DNA of 64,000 nt from Acanthacorydalis orientalis (GCA_034766995.1 CM068318.1:7613487-7677486), one strand, 5' to 3'; shown: positions 35,073 through 48,059, counted from the stretch's first letter. A program made the numbers and translations. The notes: generated by a model not told the origin, from the letters alone.

Positions 35073-35300
35073 TAGTCGCTGAAGTTTAAGAATAAAAAAA
35101 ATATTACACATTTTAACATTGTATTTTGATGTTAATTTTTACAAATTTTTCCAATAAAAATTCTCAGGCCAACATTTTATGAAGATTATTTATATGTGTA
35201 ATTTGTTAATTTTTATTATTTTTTAGAGGAGTGAGCAGAAGCAAATCCCACTCTTAAGAGTTAGTAAGTACAGCAAGCAGGGGGAGCATCCCCCTAGTGT
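35073..35300 (-). repeat. Dispersed repeat with GC hairpins (family D), copy 2
   Basis: Its reverse complement matches 1-190 from the hairpin head through AATGTTAAAATGTGTAA. It is more complete at its head than copy 1: beyond the degenerate first hairpin (GTGAGCAGAAGCAAATCCCAC) lies a second, AGGGGGAGCATCCCCCT, at 35279-35295. That one is followed at once by CTAG and T. A hairpin next to CTAG-T recalls Helitron 3' ends, though there the hairpin usually lies several bases inside. Confidence 0.7.
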
Positions 35301-35437
35301 TAATAATAAACAAATGATTTTATATTTTATATAAGGATTTCTAGATGTTTTAGTTGAAGTTGTTTATTTTATTTTCATATTGTATTTCTTCATAACAATG
35401 CCGAAAATATAAAGAAAGAATTTTAAATATACTTACG

Positions 35438-35438
35438 G

Positions 35439-35470
<32 letters not shown>

Positions 35471-35505
35471 GTATGTATGTATGTATGTAAATGTATGTAT
35501 GTATT
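35438..35505. repeat. (TA)n/(GTAT)n microsatellite
   Basis: TA runs are followed by TATGTATGTATGTATGTATG and degenerate units. Confidence 0.95.
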
Positions 35506-35569
35506 TATATAAATTCACACGTTCATATCAAGCTCTGAAAACATATTCATAAAATATAAATAAAACGAA

Positions 35570-36060
35570 TATTGATACAATGACATGAATAGTTACAACT
35601 TCCTGCAAAAGCGCGGCGTTTCCAAAAAAAAAAAAAAACACCTCCTTTAGATCCGCCATAAAAGTTTCCACTTAATATAATACAAATACGCTGTTCCGTA
35701 CATCATGTCTCTTAACAAGCGAGCATGAAATAAGCATATTTTCGTACATACATAAAATATCTATATTTGATGGAAATTTAATGCGGCATACGTTAACCAC
35801 CTATCAGTTGATTCTGACAATAGCCGAGGAGTCGCTGGTGCGTGCGGAGGCAGTTTAGTTGCACGGACGGGGATGAAAGTAGCACAAGGGAGTGTCATAA
35901 AGTTAGAAATAAGCTACGTGTATACGTGATGAAGAATAATATGGGTTCTCGGCGTACGAGTGTATGTGTGTGTTCGTCCCACTCGCACGCGAATTTCTTA
36001 CACACACATATACACAATCTCTGGTTGAAATTAATTTTCGAGAGAACTTTATGTGTATAG
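35570..36060. other. Slightly GC-richer, no supported gene
   Basis: An A-run of 15 lies at 35624-35638. The frame 35842-36060 (+, 72 codons, MRRQFSCTDGDESSTRECHK...) has mixed composition but no recognised domain, and its second half reads a CA-rich patch. Confidence 0.2.
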
Positions 36061-36085
36061 TCGACAAGTTTCACTGTATATAGTT

Positions 36086-36087
<2 letters not shown>

Positions 36088-36124
<37 letters not shown>

Positions 36125-36143
36125 TATATATATATATATAAAT
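36088..36143. repeat. (TA)n microsatellite
   Basis: A TA run with one interruption. Confidence 0.95.
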
Positions 36144-36872
36144 ATGTATATATTTAGGTACAATTTGCTTATTTGCACAAAATGTTCAATGTAACAAATA
36201 GACAAAAAGTAATGAGGAATGTTTACAATTAATATGAAAAGTTTGCGACTTGATGAAAACATTATACTGAATAATAAACATGATTTTACGATATGTGCGG
36301 GTTTTATATGATTTTAATGAAAAATTAAATTTCACTCGTCAGATTTCTCATTGTTTCAAATAACTGTGTGTCGCATACAATTGTTTAATGAATTTCTATA
36401 CCTTTTTCAACCATTCGTTCTTTATTTTCGGAACATGTTTTTGATTTTTTTTTTTAAAAAAATATCGTGCTTTAATTTTTAATGAACTAACTTTTTTATT
36501 TATTTTTAATAATAAAACTGTTTGAAAACTTATTTTTAATCCGTTTTATACAAAAACTACTTTTTATATCAATTTGTTTTTTTTTTTAATTTTTCCTTCA
36601 TATTTTAAATATTTTTATTTCTCTATCTCTTTTATTTGAAGTTATAAAATCTATGCAGATTTAATAAGCTGTTTTTTTTTAATATATATATATATAAATA
36701 AATAATTTTAATAATTTATAAAAGTTTCTTTAATGTGCATTAATCAATATTTCTCTTTCCTAGACATTTAATTTACATTATCTGATTTTTCATTTCTTGA
36801 ACATTAGTTTTTGTTTTGTAACCAGGTGACCTTCTTGCCATTCATTTCCGTCATCGAAATTTCACGAACAAT

Positions 36873-37073
36873 CGTTCATAATTTATGTTACTGAAACTGT
36901 TTGTTTTTCAGGTAGATTGGAGATTATTATAAAGATGTGAAGTAGTATTCGTAGTTTACTGACGGTGTTATTATTCTTCCCATATTGTTCTTCACTAGGA
37001 GAAATACTTAACATCTTTACAAAAATCTCCAACCTACCTGAAAAAAAGGCAATTTCGGTAACATGAATGATAA
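36873..37073. repeat. Fold-back element, ~70 bp arms, ~58 base loop
   Basis: The left arm 36873-36944 (CGTTCATAATTTATGTTACT, then TTTTTCAGGTAGATTGGAGA, then TAAAGATGTGAAGTA) is the inverted copy of the right arm 37003-37073 (TACTTAACATCTTTACAAAA, then ATCTCCAACCTACCTGAAAA, then CGGTAACATGAATGA). TCATCGAAATTTCACGAACA just before it resembles the family A centre, so it could be an older relative. The minus frame 36883-37146 is a by-product. Confidence 0.8.
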
Positions 37074-39296
37074 GCCATTGTTCTTGAAATTTAGTCAGTG
37101 AAGCTCTAAAGTATCGATGAAGACACCATATTACTAATCTATTCATTATATGTGTATTGGTAGAAATACTGGACGTTTTCTGAGCTTTTTTAGCCTTTTT
37201 GTTTTTCAGTTAATTGATTTCTTTTCTTGTAACAAAGTTCGAGTATTTCAATTTTAAATTCTATTCTTATCTGTATATCCAGTTTGTTTTGATATTTTAT
37301 TATTTTAAGTAAAATGAGTTGTTCAGTTATTAAAAGATATATTCTTAAATACTAAGAAAAAATAGTTTACAATTTAGAAATAGAAAATGATATCCATTTA
37401 GTTCCCAAAAATGTAAATAAAGTAATGAAAATATCGTATTTTTAGTAATACAACCCAAACCAATTAATTTCAATGAAACAGAATTCGAATAAAAGCAAGC
37501 CTATTTATATCTCCTCGAAAAAACAATCTTATGTAAACTGTCAAACTATCATGAATAAAATTTTGAAAGAAAACACTCGATACACGAAAGTATTCTTAAA
37601 AATAAGATTTAAGAAAATAAATTTTCAGACAATCAAGCAAACTGAAAAGTAATTATTCGTGTAATTTGTTTCTTTTGTGTTTTAATTAGTGTAAAGTGGC
37701 GTAAGACTTCAACATAACATTGTGATAGCTATTGAAAAGGTACATATAAATTGAGTGAACAAACAGGGGTACACTGTGTGATTGATTATTTGTTTTATCG
37801 TATTTCACTTTGTTCTCACGTTTCGTATTATAAATTTTCTTCAATACATCGATAATCGTTTACTTGTATTCTGTATTCAAGATGTACAAATCGACTAATA
37901 CTTATAGGATGTTTGTTTGGAATATATTACATTTTTGGTATGCTGTAGCATGATTTTGAAAGTTGTTCAAATTTTAATTGAGAACTTTGCTTTTCGAGTA
38001 AAGTTAAATCGGATTTCCTGTTAACAATTTTGTAAATAAATTAATTTAAATTAATTTTATTAATTAATAAACGTATAATTGACAACTTATACACGAAATT
38101 AAAACATTTTGTTTCTTAATTAAATATTATAATTAAATAATTAATCCGGTTTTGCAATATAATGTTGTTTATTATTAAAAAAACATTTCAATTAGAATAG
38201 ATATTTGTTGATTTTTACTTAGACTGTTTTAAAAATAAATACAGTATTGTCAATAAAAATTTATAGAAAATAAGATTAAAAACTATTCAAAATCGAAACT
38301 ATTTCAATGCTATAGTGTGTAAAGCTGTTCGAAATAAGTAAATTCTGCGCACTCATTATTATTTTCTAATTGAATGAGTAGAAATATTTAAAATCTTGTA
38401 CATTTTTCTTCATTAAAACCAATTAATTTTAAATTATTTCCTTAAAAAGGAAGTATATAAATCATCATAAGTGTTACTATTTATATTTTTTTTGATAGTC
38501 CTTTATTTTCAAATAAAAAATGATGAAAGTGCATTAGAAAATGTATTGCATTTTATTATTTTCTTAACGATGCAATGACTGGGTAGCTTTGACATTTATA
38601 TACTTTCGATATGAACGTTTTATAAATAATTTAATGTAGCATGACACTTAAATGTCAAATCTTACATCATACGAAATGTTAATTTTACAATTATGTTTCT
38701 TTTGTAATTTAAACATAATATAATATAAACAGGGATTAATCATTTTTTACAAAAGAAATGCATTGTCGTTCACGACCTATTCAAACTTTTACATGAAATG
38801 TAAAGAAAATTATGACATCATGTTTTTTTAAAAAAATAATGTAAATATATTACGAATAAAAAATACCATATAATAAAAGTTGTATATGGTATTGTATACC
38901 ATTTAAGTTGAATTTCTTTTAAAAATAAATACAGACGCTTACAACTCACAAATTGAATTAAGGATTTCGATTTGAAAAGAAGAAATTATAATTCATGACT
39001 TTTATTCAGATATTTATATATTAATCTGTTAATAATTTCAATTTGGTACATCTGAAGTCTTTAAGTAGATTTAAAGTCTGATTTGTATTTGTATTATGTC
39101 AATATTTGATTAAATTTTTATTTGAAAAGCCACTTTCTATAATAAAAACTATTATTCAAATACTTTGTCCTTATGATCTTCGTTATTTTTGATTATCCGA
39201 CTGCCTGTTCTCTATTACTTTCAGCACGTGTGGCGTCTTCAGGTGTATGCCAGACACTGATTTTATATCTGATTTATATTCATTTATCTCTCTCTC
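37074..39296. other. AT-rich, nothing recognised
   Basis: About 2.2 kb of intron-like sequence. Near 39218-39253 a good acceptor (CTATTACTTTCAG) is followed by 18 bases and then GTGTAT, a possible microexon that I cannot support. Confidence 0.45.
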
Positions 39297-39386
39297 TCTC
39301 AATATATATCTATATATCATTTATATATATATATATATAAATTTATATATATATATATTTATATATATATATATATGTATGTATGT
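39297..39386. repeat. Interrupted (TA)n microsatellite
   Basis: TA runs broken by AAATTTATA words, about 85 bases. A further run lies at 39725-39748. Confidence 0.9.
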
Positions 39387-39834
39387 ATTCTTTATTGAGG
39401 TATACATACTTTGTTAATCTCGTACACATGTCACATTTCACACTACTTTTACAAGTCAATAACACATTTTAAACGTGATATATAAAAAACTTAGCTATTC
39501 TACTACATTTAAATTATAATTCGCTTATTATACTGTACAATATTTGCGTATTTATTTATTTCTTACATTCTATTCTTAAAGTGTATATTAAATTTCCAGT
39601 CCATAAATTCATTGATGGTAATCTGATGAATATTGGGAAATAAGCTTTCTCTTAAAAGTTTCAACCCTTTACAATCTTTTAGTACTAGATAAATATCTTC
39701 TTTCAATTAAAAGGTTTATTCATTTATATATATATATATATATATATACACATTAGATGGGGTGTGGTTTATAACTCCCTATCTAAAATATATACAGACA
39801 AGTATAAATTAGATTTAAAATCAAACTTTTCTAT

Positions 39835-39960
39835 CCGCTTAAAGATATCAGACGTACCGAAACTAGTAGTGAAGGAAAAACAATCAAATGATTCAGAAAG
39901 ATAAAGACCACTAATTCAGAATGTCAACTGAATATCAGGTACAAAAACGTATAACATACT
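39835..39960 (+). repeat. Family B repeat
   Basis: CGAAACTAGTAGTGAAGGAA, AAACAATCAAATGATTCAGA and ATATCAGGTACAAAAACGTA match, in order, the 53570-53640 copy (AAACTAGTAGTAGAAAAAAA, AACAAGTGATTTAAAA, ACAGGATTACAAGTATAAAA). Confidence 0.6.
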
Positions 39961-40672
39961 AACTTAAATATTTAAAACAATCAATAATAAACTTTTATAT
40001 CTAAATAAAAACCGAACAAGAGACAAATAAAACTAAATAAATAACGAATACACAAACACTGTTATTGTGCTAAATAAATATTGTATAAAAGTATCCACTT
40101 TGTCAAAATATCATTTTAATTACAATTTATAATTTTCTAAATTGATACAATACTTTGTTTAGTACATTATGTAAATACAGTTCAAAACAAATTTGTATAT
40201 AATTTAATATGAATTCTAATATAATTATAAACAATTGAGTTATGATTAAAAAACAAACCTAATGAATTAAAAAAGAATAATTATATAATATTCAATTATA
40301 TGCGAATAAAATAATTCTGTTCCCTTTAAAATTTACACAAGCGTATAAAAAAATGCACACCCGGTCCGGTAAATTATTTTTATACACTGTTTTTGTACAC
40401 ACGTATATTTATATTTATAAATATATAGAGAGAGAAAGAGAGTGAAAATATTTTTCTAACAACTGTAAACATATTTTTTTTATTTTATCAAAACAAAACT
40501 GGCAAACATTAAATTTAACATTTTCCACAACGTACATCGCTGAAGTGTTAAAAATGAAACTGGTTACAACCGAATCCATAATATCAGCATTCAGGTATAC
40601 TACATCAACACACATGTACGAATATCATGATTTTCTACACATACTATCAACTTCTCTATTCACCTATATATG

Positions 40673-40675
<3 letters not shown>

Positions 40676-40735
<60 letters not shown>
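40676..40735. repeat. (TA)n microsatellite
   Basis: A pure TA run of about 58 bases. Confidence 0.95.
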
Positions 40736-40736
<1 letters not shown>

Positions 40737-40967
40737 GAATATAGTGAAGTATGTTGTTGTTGCCATAACTCTCGTTTTCCTTCCACCGCTCGTGGCAAAT
40801 GAAATTGAAGACAAACACAGACATAACATCAAGACAAACATGTAAAATGGCTGCATGATGGATGCGTTTAGAAGACACACTGGTGGTGGTAGCACAATTT
40901 GAGCAACCCAACCAACACACACACACATTCTTGTAGGCTTAGTTGTATAAAATACATTTATGCATTC

Positions 40968-40972
<5 letters not shown>

Positions 40973-41031
<59 letters not shown>
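40973..41031. repeat. (TA)n microsatellite
   Basis: A pure TA run of about 57 bases. With the run at 40676 it frames a 240 base GC-richer spacer that yields a chance minus frame of 145 codons. Confidence 0.95.
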
Positions 41032-41036
<5 letters not shown>

Positions 41037-41303
41037 ATATTCACACAAATGTGCACAGCTAGAGACGCAGACTGTATCAGCGTCTCTTGTGAGAGTGTAA
41101 TAAATTTTACACACCCGGTACGCGTAACCTTCTTAAGCCTACGTCGACGTTATTGCACACTCGTTTTAAGTTTTATGTGCTTAAGCGATGGCAAATGTGT
41201 GCTGCTCGAAGGATTATATCGAAATTATCTATTAATGTTTGTCTAATTTAAATGTCTAAGTCGACATCCATCAATGTTGCTGCTAAAATTAGAACTTACA
41301 TAC

Positions 41304-41304
<1 letters not shown>

Positions 41305-41382
<78 letters not shown>

Positions 41383-41460
41383 TTTATACATGTTGTATAT
41401 AAATGTAGTCGAGATAAAATAGTGGAGAATATATATATATATATATATATACATGTGTGT
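41305..41460. repeat. (AC)n-(TA)n compound microsatellite
   Basis: AC runs for about 32 bases, TA for about 40, then after 50 bases another TA run and GTGTGT. Confidence 0.95.
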
Positions 41461-41804
41461 GTGTATGTGTGTTAAGCGTGACAAATTTTTTTTATCACCA
41501 TTTACTGTTGAATAGCATACATTTTTCATTCTAGCTGCGCGAAAGTATAATTTATTAAAATAGTCTATTCGACACGATTTAACAGTAAGTTCGAGATTGT
41601 TAGCTGATCCTAAATAACGATTGGCGATACGTTATACGTTAACCAGCCGTATATTTTCAAATCCAAACAGTTTCAGTAGTGTTTACGAAAGTATCCGTGT
41701 TGATATATTTGCTGAATTTCACTGAATTTAATTTAAATGATTTGATTTATTAGTCGTTATTAAATAGTTATCGTAGTATATCAGCAAGGATATATAAAAA
41801 TTAT

Positions 41805-41808
<4 letters not shown>

Positions 41809-41839
<31 letters not shown>
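41809..41839. repeat. (TA)n microsatellite
   Basis: A short TA run. Confidence 0.9.
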
Positions 41840-41842
<3 letters not shown>

Positions 41843-41934
41843 CTTATAACAGAATTAAATCTCTGCTGTGAATTTAGCTTAAAAATTGAATGTTATTTGA
41901 ATTAAAAGATATAATAGTCATAAAATGATTGTAT

Positions 41935-42105
41935 CTTTTCATAGATGAATTATTCTCTCACCCACAAATGTACAAATATTTCACAAGATTTTACAAATTG
42001 TACAAAGATTTCCCATCAAAAATTATCAATAATTAATTAGTGAACATTTCTGATTTTTGCTTATACCCATTTCTAGAGCAATTCTATGATTTTCGGGCAG
42101 AGGAA
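41935..42105 (-). repeat. Family A repeat, minus half-copy
   Basis: It reads TCTCTCACCCACAAATGTAC, then CCATCAAAAATTATCAATAA, then GCTTATACCCATTTCTAGAG, then CAATTCTATGATTTTCGGGCAG, in minus order. Confidence 0.65.
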
Positions 42106-42414
42106 AATCGAAAAATTTAAAAATTGTATTTCATATATTTACTTTTTAAATCTAAATCTCTTTCTAATAACCGATCACTAGTTGCTCTCTTTTCTGTCTT
42201 GATTATTTTTAAAAACAGCCATAAATGATCAAATTTTGATTTAAAAAACTTATGTTTCATGGAGTAAGAAAAATGAAAAATCGTATAAACTGTCTGATGT
42301 ATTTCACAAATCAATAATCTATTCAGATTTTTCGGTACCTTAGCGCTCTCAACATAATGGATAGCCATTGAAATCTGTGTAAGCGACAATTAAACTCATT
42401 ACTCATAAATTCTC

Positions 42415-42419
<5 letters not shown>

Positions 42420-42483
<64 letters not shown>

Positions 42484-42491
42484 GATAGAGA
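42420..42491. repeat. (TA)n and (GATA)n microsatellite
   Basis: A TA run, then GATAGATAGATAGATAGATA and GAGAGA. Confidence 0.95.
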
Positions 42492-44990
42492 GACTAGTTT
42501 TAAGATTAATAACCTTTTAAGCCCTATTCTAAAGGGTGTAAAGTGTGTATCTCCATTGTATCGGAAAAATGAAGGGATGATGAGTATATTCGTCAAACAG
42601 ATTATATGCAGCTGCTGTAAAATTGAATTAAATTATAACAAAATGGCATTTGATTCTCTTTAAAAATCAATAATTTTATTGCTCAAATTCATTGATATTA
42701 TTTACAAAACTTAAATATGTATAATTTGCATATTAAGAAAAAAAAACAAGAAAAAGCAAATTCTTGGAAATGATGCATTTTGTTCTTGTCTTACAATATT
42801 CGTATTCTAAAATTTCTGAAATTTACGAATACGTTTTGGTTTCACTAAAATGTTAATTTAAATAGTAAATGGTAATTACTTTTTTCACCTGACGAGTTTA
42901 CTCGTCATAACATAAAAAAAAGTAATTTCTTCTTAACGAGTATATTTATCATACACAGCTAACAAGTTAATGAAATACTTTATTTTTGATAAATAAAATT
43001 GTATTTTTATTACATTTCTGATATATGTATGTTACAAATAAACGTCAACAGTGTCCATTCAAAAACTAGAAAGCATAAAAAGAAAAAGAAACGAGAAAAA
43101 ACTGGAAAAAACATAAGACTGATCGTTGAGTCGTTCACATCTTTTTCTGTCTCCAACGTGGACTTCAAAAGAAATTGTTACGCGTATTAAAATAATCATA
43201 AATAAAACGTAGCGTTAAGAACACGGCGGTGGTCCCACACCATACAGGATGACATGGTGGTGAAAATGGCCAAGGACGCCTACACGCCAGAGATAAATAC
43301 ACACGTGCATACGTGTTGTTTCAGCAATGTTCCATGTAGAGGTTATTAAGCTCGTGCGTGGCGGTGATGGAGGTGGTTGCTTCATTAAAACCACGACGAG
43401 AAAAAATATAACGCGAGTGTCTATTATATCCCTATCAGGTACATGGTATTTCAGTTAGTGACTTAATTACTTGATCATAAAAAAAGTTTATTATAAACGT
43501 ACATGTATGTACGATATTATGTATTCAGTTTACGTGCAATAATTTTTCTGACCATGTAAAAGTTTGCTGGCCGGCTATGAACATTTAATTATGTTATTTT
43601 CTTTTTTTTTAATGAAAACATTCAGTAGTTCATTTCCATAGAGATAAGTATATGATGTATTTATAAAGTAATGTACACGGCGATAAATAAAAAAATGAGA
43701 CTTTCATATAAATAATTGTCGACCAAAATAATGGAATTAGTATGAACTTCATTAACGAACAAGAAAAATTAAAAAAAAATAGTTAAATGTTTTTAATTTT
43801 AAATTGAAATAACAGAATACACATTCACTTTAATTAAATTCATTTATGTGTTTTTTAATTCCACACTGAAATGTAAATATATACACTTTTTCACAATCAA
43901 ACTGAGGTATTCATTGTGTGAATATATAATCCTGAATGAATTAGAAAAAATAAAAATTTAGGAAAAAATATAAAAATGTAATAGATAAAAAAATTAAATT
44001 GTATTTTAAAACAATGATTCTTATATAATATTATATATCTTTTTCCATTCATCACGATTTATGATTTTAAAATAAACTAGTATATAATATAAACTTAAAT
44101 ATATATTTTCTTTAATGAAAAAAAAAACAGTGAAAATAAAACATCAACCTTTCTTTTTATTTACTTAACACTTTTATAAGATAATGAAATTCGTATAAAA
44201 TATTTGTAATTAAGAAATTGACAATTACTGAAGCTGCTTTTCTTTGTAAGAAAAAGTTTCCATGGAAAAGAATTCTAATAAAGAATACACCTTTACTATA
44301 GATACTTCGTTTGTTCACAAAAGACAAATTCGTTTTAAACCAAGATCTGTGTGACGTAACGTGGGAAAACCACACCACATTCGTGAAAGTGTTGGTAAAC
44401 TACGACCCTCTAGCAACAGTCAGTTGAAGTTTCTTGTCTCAGACGATGAAGTATGGCCGAACTCGAGAAGATCAGTAAAATGACAGAACTAACCGTTATC
44501 TCTACGCTTTGTTGACCTTCCTTTTGACAGAAAAATGTTAAGGGATATAGTTAGCGAATAGCTACACTGTTCTGACCACTAAAGTTGGAGACAAGAACGA
44601 ATTAAATGTTCAACAATAAGACGATTAACACATTCGTTGCCGAGTTTCAAATCTATTACACTATTTTTAAATATGTGTAAGATCTCTAAGGATTTTTAAG
44701 TATATTTTATTTTCATAAATATAATATAATTTCTTAGTATGAACTTTTGCGATACAAAGATGTAGGTCATGATGTTTGAATCTTTTTTTCGAATGCTAAC
44801 AGCTTATTATGGATTCAGAGAAGCACACATTTCTGTCATTATTTTTTAAAAAAAATTGTTTGCAAACAATTTCATTTTATGAAACTAGCAATTAAGTTTC
44901 CATTGTATTGTATTCCATTCCATTGTATCAAGTTTCCATTATTTGTCATCTTAAAGATTAAATTAAAAGCAATAAAAATGAATCGCTAAT
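42492..44990. other. No supported gene; small GC-richer patch at 43.2-43.4 kb
   Basis: 43205-43400 is CpG-containing (ACACGGCGGTGGTCCCACAC, GTGCGTGGCGGTGATGGAGG) with no open frame of note. At 44452 an ATG begins MAELEKISKMTELTVISTLC and stops, too short to support. The remainder is AT-rich. Confidence 0.4.
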
Positions 44991-44992
44991 CA

Positions 44993-45125
44993 GTACAGGA
45001 AGAATTTTCATTTTCACAAACAAATATTTTCTCCCACCCCACAAAACATACATTTTTCTGATCAAAAATTATTAAAAAATGATTATTGATCATTTTTGAT
45101 TGTTTTTATATTTTCATTACCTTCA
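44993..45125 (-). repeat. Family A repeat, minus half-copy, well preserved
   Basis: It reads ATTTTCACAAACAAATATTT, then CCACCCCACAAAACATACAT, then TTTCTGATCAAAAATTATTA, then TTATTGATCATTTTTGATTG. This is the reverse complement of the 16585 copy through its core. Confidence 0.8.
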
Positions 45126-45817
45126 AAACGGTAATGTACAAAAAAATCTAATTTTTTTAAAAAGTAAATACTCTTTATATATCTCTAATATTTTTATCTA
45201 ATTATCGTAACACATCTCCGAAAGCTTATCATTCTAATTCATCATCTTATTATTTTTTTGCAGTAATAAAAGACAATAATTAATTATTCATTTAAAGTTA
45301 TCGATCAGATTTTTTTTATCTTTTGTGAAATGAAAGAAAAAATTGTGGAAATGAATTATGGTTACATCGATAATTTTTTTTGTGGCAGCACTTTTATTTT
45401 TTTTATTTTGTCTGAAGGAAAGATCAATTTTGCAGTAAAAAAATACAGAGAATATCATCAATATAAAATTCAGTGACTGATAAACTTAAAATACTAACAA
45501 ACTGATATTTTAATTGATTAAAATATGAAAAATAATTAGGGATAAATTTTAGTCGCAAATAAAATTTATTATCGATTATTTAAAGCTTCAATTTTTAAAG
45601 AGTTTTAATTTTAATGATGTTTACATATTAAAAACATGCAAAATTATATTGACTATTGAATATGAACATAAATAGATAATAAAATAACCACTGTTCATAT
45701 ATTGAAATTTTAATTATAATAAATTATTGAATATGTTTCATTACAAAATTAATGAGCAAAAGAGAATTAAAAAATATGGTTATTTACTAGAATGTTTGAA
45801 TTTTTATCGTGTTTTCA

Positions 45818-46075
45818 TAAAACGAATTTATCTTTTACCCTACAAACAACAACGATTTTCTTCGTTAAACATTAGATGTGGATGCTTTCATTGTATATGT
45901 ATATGTATAAAAAAATCTATAAAAATAAACTTTTCTTTATTTAGGCGCTGTGAAGATGTCTTCGAAATGAAATCAAAAATGATCGATAATGATTTATTAA
46001 ACGTTTAACTGGGAAAAGTTGTGTGTTATTTCTGGGAAAGAAATCATTAGGGAAAATCAATTTATCGGATGTCAA
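45818..46075. repeat. Family A palindrome, decayed left arm
   Basis: Left: CGAATTTATCTTTTACCCTA then CAAACAACAACGATTTTCTT (minus order). Right: GAAGATGTCTTCGAAATGAA, then TCAAAAATGATCGATAATGA, then TTTATTAAACG. The 93-codon frame 45727-46008 is made by this repeat. Confidence 0.65.
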
Positions 46076-46163
46076 AATAATATTTTATCTAGTTTTATAT
46101 TTCAAAACATTAATTAAATTTGAAACTATTACGATTATTTTCTTGTATACTTTGTATTTATAG

Positions 46164-46263
46164 AATTTATATGTATTGTCAATTAGTAGAAAATAAAGAT
46201 TATTCTTCATTCATGAAATGTGCATTTCCTTTATTAGAAATTAAAAAATCTGATTGGATATTT
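46164..46263 (+). CDS. Candidate internal exon, unknown protein
   Basis: A long pyrimidine-rich tract ends TACTTTGTATTTATAG. The 100 base segment ends with a perfect GTAAGT donor. One frame is open: one base, then 33 codons, giving IYMYCQLVENKDYSSFMKC, then AFPLLEIKKSDWIF. The entry (phase 2) fits the exit of the candidate exon at 8389, and the exit is phase 0. The peptide is unrecognised. The frame also stays open beyond the donor to a stop at 46327-46329, so a read-through end is possible. Against it: a lone exon 37 kb from its putative partner is weak evidence. Confidence 0.35.
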
Positions 46264-46484
46264 GTAAGTGAATGTATGGAATTTTCTCTTCTCCGTCCGA
46301 ACAAAGGTTCGACGTCGCTACAATTTTAGTTAAATTACTTAACAAAACAGAGTAATCTCTTGAATGTATGAGAGAAAAACGAACATGTCTATCTATAGAC
46401 TGTAGACAAATCGTTTTCCTATTTCACATTTCCTAATGATTTAAAGGTTTTCCCAACGCTGTTCGGCCATTACTGAGCGTACCA

Positions 46485-46580
46485 GCTAGATGTTGTCATG
46501 GATAACGAGGTCTTGATTAAAAACACGCCTTTTCCAACCGGCAGCCGGCCGAGCGAACTAACCGCGATTGGTGGATATTA
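46485..46580. promoter_or_regulatory. GC-richer patch with X-box-like and CCAAT-like motifs
   Basis: GTTGTCATGGATAAC (46492-46506) resembles the imperfect palindrome bound by RFX factors (GTTGCC...GGCAAC). CGATTGGTGG (46562-46571) contains an inverted CCAAT core. CAGCCGGCCGAGCG lies between them. The motif cluster suggests a promoter or enhancer, but no first exon is evident. Confidence 0.25.
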
Positions 46581-46581
46581 A

Positions 46582-48059
46582 AAAGTGTTGCTCATTCATT
46601 TTACTTAAAATAACGAAGTTTTCTATGTCGTAATTATTTTTCTCGTACGTGTACTTTCTAGAAAATAAACAGTCGTATTTATATGTTTTTTTTCCTACAC
46701 ATATGTAAACATTATCGCACTAATTGAATGTTATGAGAAGGCAACAACAGTCAACGTTATACCAAGAGATATATTTTATATTTTTTGTTTGCAATTTTTA
46801 TAGAAATATAAAACAATTATATTTCAACGTTACTCAATTTAATTTCAAAGAATGTATCTTTATATAAAAAGATCTCACATTCTTTCATTCCAATGTCTTC
46901 TGTTTTAATTTAATTATCTACCGAATTGAATAAAGAATGTTATATGAAATTGAAATATAAATAAGTGAGTATTCTGTACACAATTTCATCGTTAACGAAC
47001 TTTGAAGGATAAGTTTAAAAAATAGTTTCATAATTTCACTAGTGAAAAGAATACAAAATATATTTATTTATGGATATTGAGAAGAGTTTAAACTCAAAAA
47101 GTTTTAAGTTTCTCTCCAGAAACGACTTGGCAGTGCAAAAAATGTCAAAACCTCTATAATTATCAGAATGTTTCGAAAAGATTCATACTCTACAGGAATA
47201 TTGAATAATTGTTTAATTTATTATTTAATTAATCTTTATTAATTTTGGTTATTAGTATTGAATTATAATATTTAGCCATGTATAAATATTTTTTTCTTTG
47301 TTAAGCTTACACAAATGTTAAGCTGAAAAATAAATAGTGTTTTTTGGTCATATCGAATTTTAATTAATTCATATGTCAAAGGGTTAAGTTTATAAATAGT
47401 AAAGTTATTTTATTTAATAATAGTTTGGAATTGCATATCGTTTATTAAGTATTTATAAAAATATTTGTAAAATTTAAGTCTTTTCTTATTAATTTCTCCC
47501 TAAATATAATAAATAAATTAAGTTAAAAATACATATAATTGAAGAAATGTTCATTCTATATAACACTATTATTTTTTTATAAACTAAAAGTTGAATTTTA
47601 TATTTATGAACCTGAATATATTCCACTTTTAATTAATATATCAAACTAATTATCAACACGTGTATACCAAACATGTAAACGTTCAATCAAACAAACAAGA
47701 ATTTTATAAATAACTAAAACTGCTGCACATAAAAGCTAATAATGGAACAGAATGAATATGAAAATGGATTTTGTCGATTTTAATGAATAGATAACTTGTA
47801 ATGACCGTAGATTTTCTTTGAAATACGATTTGTTTCCACATACAATATGTAAATTTATTGAAATTTACAAGACAATCATATAAATAAATATATCTAATGA
47901 CTGTCTGCATAGATGATAACCATATTAAATTAAAATTCGACCTAGTTTCCCTAATTTAATCGAGTTAAATTTTAATAGACATCATAATAATTTTATCCAA
48001 ATTGTTAAGCTACCGAATACGATTTAGTAAATGAATAAAAGACATCATAAACATATAAA
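46582..48059. other. AT-rich, nothing recognised
   Basis: No supported frame or repeat family match. The 68-codon minus frame near 47.8 kb is unremarkable. Confidence 0.5.

Noticed and set aside
39205..39260. Possible 18 base microexon after CTATTACTTTCAG
   Set aside because: The acceptor is good but an 18 base exon has no testable coding signal and no partner exons are known.
40677..41114. 145-codon minus-strand open frame
   Set aside because: Both ends are TA arrays read as Ile-Tyr repeats and the middle has no domain. The frame exists because TA arrays contain no stop in two frames.
44452..44514. Short frame MAELEKISKMTELTVISTLC
   Set aside because: Only 20 codons before a stop and no splice or promoter support.
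45727..46008. 93-codon frame
   Set aside because: It spans a decayed family A palindrome, so the peptide is a repeat translation.
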